A DNA stretch of 7,298 nt from an uncultured Jeotgalicoccus sp. (GTDB lineage Bacteria; Bacillota; Bacilli; Staphylococcales; Salinicoccaceae). The translations under genes were made by a program, and so were the position numbers. Positions 5,434 to 7,298 of this stretch are shown here, in pieces. The notes beneath the pieces are model-generated. The model worked only from the letters and a program-made list of their open reading frames with translations. It had not been told where the DNA came from and did not search any database. Each line of letters starts with the position of its first letter. The stretch's first letter is position 1. The stretch lies in the NCBI GenBank assembly GCA_947631305.1, contig CANRKV010000076.1:1-7298 (forward strand), read 5' to 3'.

Positions 5434-6342
5434 TTACAGGCTCTGATCGATTAATGCATTCGCAATTTCATCCAGATCTTTAACTGTGTACTGGAATCTG
5501 CCGTGGAATACATATTTCAGGAAGAATGCTTCTAAATCTTCCTGTCCGACGATTACTCTGATCGAAGGATCTTCCGAATAGTTGGTAATTGAATAGTTGC
5601 CATTATCTTTCGGATTAAAGTAAATAATCGGTACGATATCGTATTGTAATTTAAATTTGTTTTTAAGTTTTTCAGCAGTAACTTTCGTTTCATCGATAAT
5701 ACCATTGTAATGGTTAACCGAAACGTTTTCTGAATCTGCTTTTTCAAAAATTAAAGTTTGTTCTTTCTGCTTATCGAGATCAAGCAGGTCGAAGAATGAC
5801 TCTACATACGGTATTTCTTCAAACTGATTTTCATTGATACCGTGTAAAATATGACCGCTCCAGTACTTAGAATCGAGCAGATAAATACCGGTACGTGTTA
5901 AAACTAAATGATCGATTTTACGCGTATTTGTGTAGTTTCTTGATGGTAAATAAATGTTCGACAGGATGATCATGTCCGTCTCACGGATTTTTTCATCTTT
6001 AACAAGTTTGTCTTTTAACTGTATTAAAGAAAGGTCTGTTAAATACTCGCCTTTATCTACAGTAAACTGATGCAGGCTCGAAAGTTTGTTGTCCAGAAGT
6101 GTCGTATCATTATGATACTTTTCGTTTAATGTAGACATTTCTTTCTTGTGTCCTAAACGTTCCTCTTCATGTTCACTTTCGTATTTTTCAACGAGTGACT
6201 CTTTTTCTTTCGAATATGTTTGTTCCACAGTTTTCACTTCATTGCGGTGTTTAAAGTAATACACTAAAAACCAGATTGCAATGATGAGAAGTACTGCTGC
6301 GACCGCGATAAATATCGGATCTGTAAAAATATCAGTATTCAT
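5434..6342 (-). CDS. Membrane-anchored NERD-domain protein
   Basis: A 302-residue protein with three parts. One N-terminal transmembrane helix (about 10-30) is followed by a charged heptad-like stretch (31-95), likely a coiled coil. A nuclease-related (NERD) domain starts near 98. The domain shows the family pattern: GEYLTDLSLIQL (98-109), NIYLPS (129-134), KIDHLVLTRTGIYLLDSKY (142-160) and WSGHI (161-165). Asp144, Asp157 and Lys159 would be the PD-(D/E)xK-type residues; Asp157 replaces the more usual Glu. A second alpha/beta part (235-267, DIVPIIYFNP, IRVIVG) completes the fold. The topology puts the domain in the cytoplasm. The start has GAGAGG 6 nt upstream. It lies 29 nt after metK with no terminator between, so the two are probably co-transcribed. 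NERD proteins are presumed nucleases or DNA-processing factors; activity here is not shown. Confidence 0.82.
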   Translation of the reverse strand: MNTDIFTDPIFIAVAAVLLIIAIWFLVYYFKHRNEVKTVEQTYSKEKESLVEKYESEHEEERLGHKKEMSTLNEKYHNDTTLLDNKLSSLHQFTVDKGEYLTDLSLIQLKDKLVKDEKIRETDMIILSNIYLPSRNYTNTRKIDHLVLTRTGIYLLDSKYWSGHILHGINENQFEEIPYVESFFDLLDLDKQKEQTLIFEKADSENVSVNHYNGIIDETKVTAEKLKNKFKLQYDIVPIIYFNPKDNGNYSITNYSEDPSIRVIVGQEDLEAFFLKYVFHGRFQYTVKDLDEIANALIDQSL

Positions 6343-6371
6343 ATTATTCCTCTCTTTCGCAACTGCTTAAA

Positions 6372-7298
6372 TTAGCTATTTCTAAGAAGATCTTTCAGTG
6401 CATCGACTTTATCGAGTCTTTCCCACGGTAAATCGATGTCCGTACGACCAAAATGTCCATAACTCGCAGTTTGTTTATAAATTGGTCTTCTTAAGTTTAG
6501 CATATCTATAATACCATCTGGTGATAAATTAAACAGTTCTCTGATGACTTCTGTAATCTTTCCTTCATCGTATTTCCCTGTGTTAAAAGTATCGACAGCA
6601 ATAGATACGGGCTGTGATACGCCAATTGCGTATGCCAGCTGAATTTCACATTTTTCTGCAATGCCGCTCGCAACAATATTTTTTGCAATGTAGCGTGCAG
6701 CGTATGCTGCAGAACGGTCAACTTTAGTCGGATCTTTTCCGCTGAATGCGCCGCCGCCGTGACGTGCATATCCGCCGTAAGTATCGACGATGATTTTACG
6801 GCCTGTAAGCCCGGCATCACCCTGAGGTCCGCCGATGACAAATCTGCCTGTCGGGTTGATGAAATATTTAGTTTCTTCATCTAATAGCTCTGCAGGAACA
6901 ACTTCCTGAATTACATGTTCCAACAGATCATCATAAATTTGAGTTGCCGGAATATTTTCGTGGTGCTGAGTTGAGATAACGATTGTATCTACTCTCAGCG
7001 GTTTCCCGTCTTCATCATATTCAACAGTCACCTGTGATTTACCATCCGGGCGGAGGTATGAAATCGTGCTGTTTTTACGTACTTCCGTTAAACGGCGTGA
7101 AATTTTGTGAGCCAGTGAAATTGGCAGCGGCATGAATTCCTTCGTTTCGTTCGTTGCATAGCCGAACATTAACCCCTGGTCGCCTGCACCTGTAGAGACA
7201 CCTTGTGATTCACGTGTTTCAAATGCATTGTTTACACCGACAGCGATGTCTTCTGACTGCTCATCGATTCCTGTTAATACTGACATCGTTTTGTAATC
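6372..7298 (-). CDS. metK: S-adenosylmethionine synthase, 5' end beyond the window
   Basis: MetK makes S-adenosylmethionine from methionine and ATP, as a cytosolic tetramer, and supplies the cell's methyl donor. The visible 308 codons match the family from the middle of the N-terminal domain onward: [51 protein letters not shown], the phosphate-binding [16 protein letters not shown], and [14 protein letters not shown] near the end. Family members are about 400 residues, so roughly 90 residues are missing. The frame stays open to the window edge (codons for D-Y-K-T precede the Met at 7286), so that Met is internal and the gene is cut by the window, not broken. The leader, where an S-box riboswitch is often found in Firmicutes, is outside the window. 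The NERD gene follows in the same direction. Confidence 0.97.
   Translation of the reverse strand, partial: DYKTMSVLTGIDEQSEDIAVGVNNAFETRESQGVSTGAGDQGLMFGYATNETKEFMPLPISLAHKISRRLTEVRKNSTISYLRPDGKSQVTVEYDEDGKPLRVDTIVISTQHHENIPATQIYDDLLEHVIQEVVPAELLDEETKYFINPTGRFVIGGPQGDAGLTGRKIIVDTYGGYARHGGGAFSGKDPTKVDRSAAYAARYIAKNIVASGIAEKCEIQLAYAIGVSQPVSIAVDTFNTGKYDEGKITEVIRELFNLSPDGIIDMLNLRRPIYKQTASYGHFGRTDIDLPWERLDKVDALKDLLRNS

Noticed and set aside
6506..6880. A 124-codon minus-strand frame inside metK, and similar frames at 791-1075 and 5553-5747
   Set aside because: These are out-of-frame readings of clear genes on the same strand, without their own ribosome binding sites or recognisable domains.
7284..7286. 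ATG at 7286 as the start of metK
   Set aside because: The frame continues open to the window edge with residues that fit the family, and about 90 conserved N-terminal residues would be missing. The true start lies outside the window.

Overview
The window looks like a piece of chromosome from a low-GC Gram-positive bacterium, most likely Staphylococcaceae or a near relative. Nearly every gene has a strong GGAGG-type ribosome binding site, intergenic gaps are short, Rho-independent terminators have clean U-tracts, and the proteins (MetK, GabD-type dehydrogenase, split ThrE exporter, patatin-like lipase) read as Firmicutes-like. Genus cannot be fixed from the sequence alone. No rRNA, tRNA, insertion sequence, prophage or CRISPR signal is visible. 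All genes but one lie on the minus strand, so the transcription order runs from high to low coordinates.

Right end (7298 to about 5383): the 3' three-quarters of metK (S-adenosylmethionine synthase, 5' end outside the window) is followed after 29 nt by a membrane-anchored, coiled-coil NERD-domain protein. A 13-bp perfect hairpin with a U-tract ends this unit. That hairpin contains the -10 box of an apparent promoter for the next gene, an NAD(P)-dependent succinate-semialdehyde dehydrogenase (5362-3983). The dehydrogenase unit ends at a bidirectional terminator (3940-3974) shared with the only plus-strand gene, a 70-residue protein with two predicted membrane segments (3696-3908).

Middle (3695-3550): a 146-bp divergent region separates the small membrane protein from a patatin-like phospholipase (3549-2701). 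It holds two mirror-image TTGTATAAT elements, one pointing each way. The phospholipase has its own terminator (2662-2694).

Left end (2636-12): a four-gene unit. The two halves of a split ThrE/YjjP-YjjB type exporter (about 5 + 4 membrane segments) are followed by a GNAT acetyltransferase and a bacterial homologue of the eukaryotic Golgi protein GOLPH3 (GPP34 family), ending at a strong terminator. The spacings (9, 15 and 65 nt) and the lack of internal terminators suggest co-transcription.

Most of the content is conserved housekeeping or accessory metabolism. The points most worth a second look are the GPP34 protein next to an exporter, the NERD protein coupled to metK, the promoter nested in a terminator with a palindrome in its spacer, and the symmetric divergent promoter region. 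I found no clear sign of a wholly new multi-gene system.
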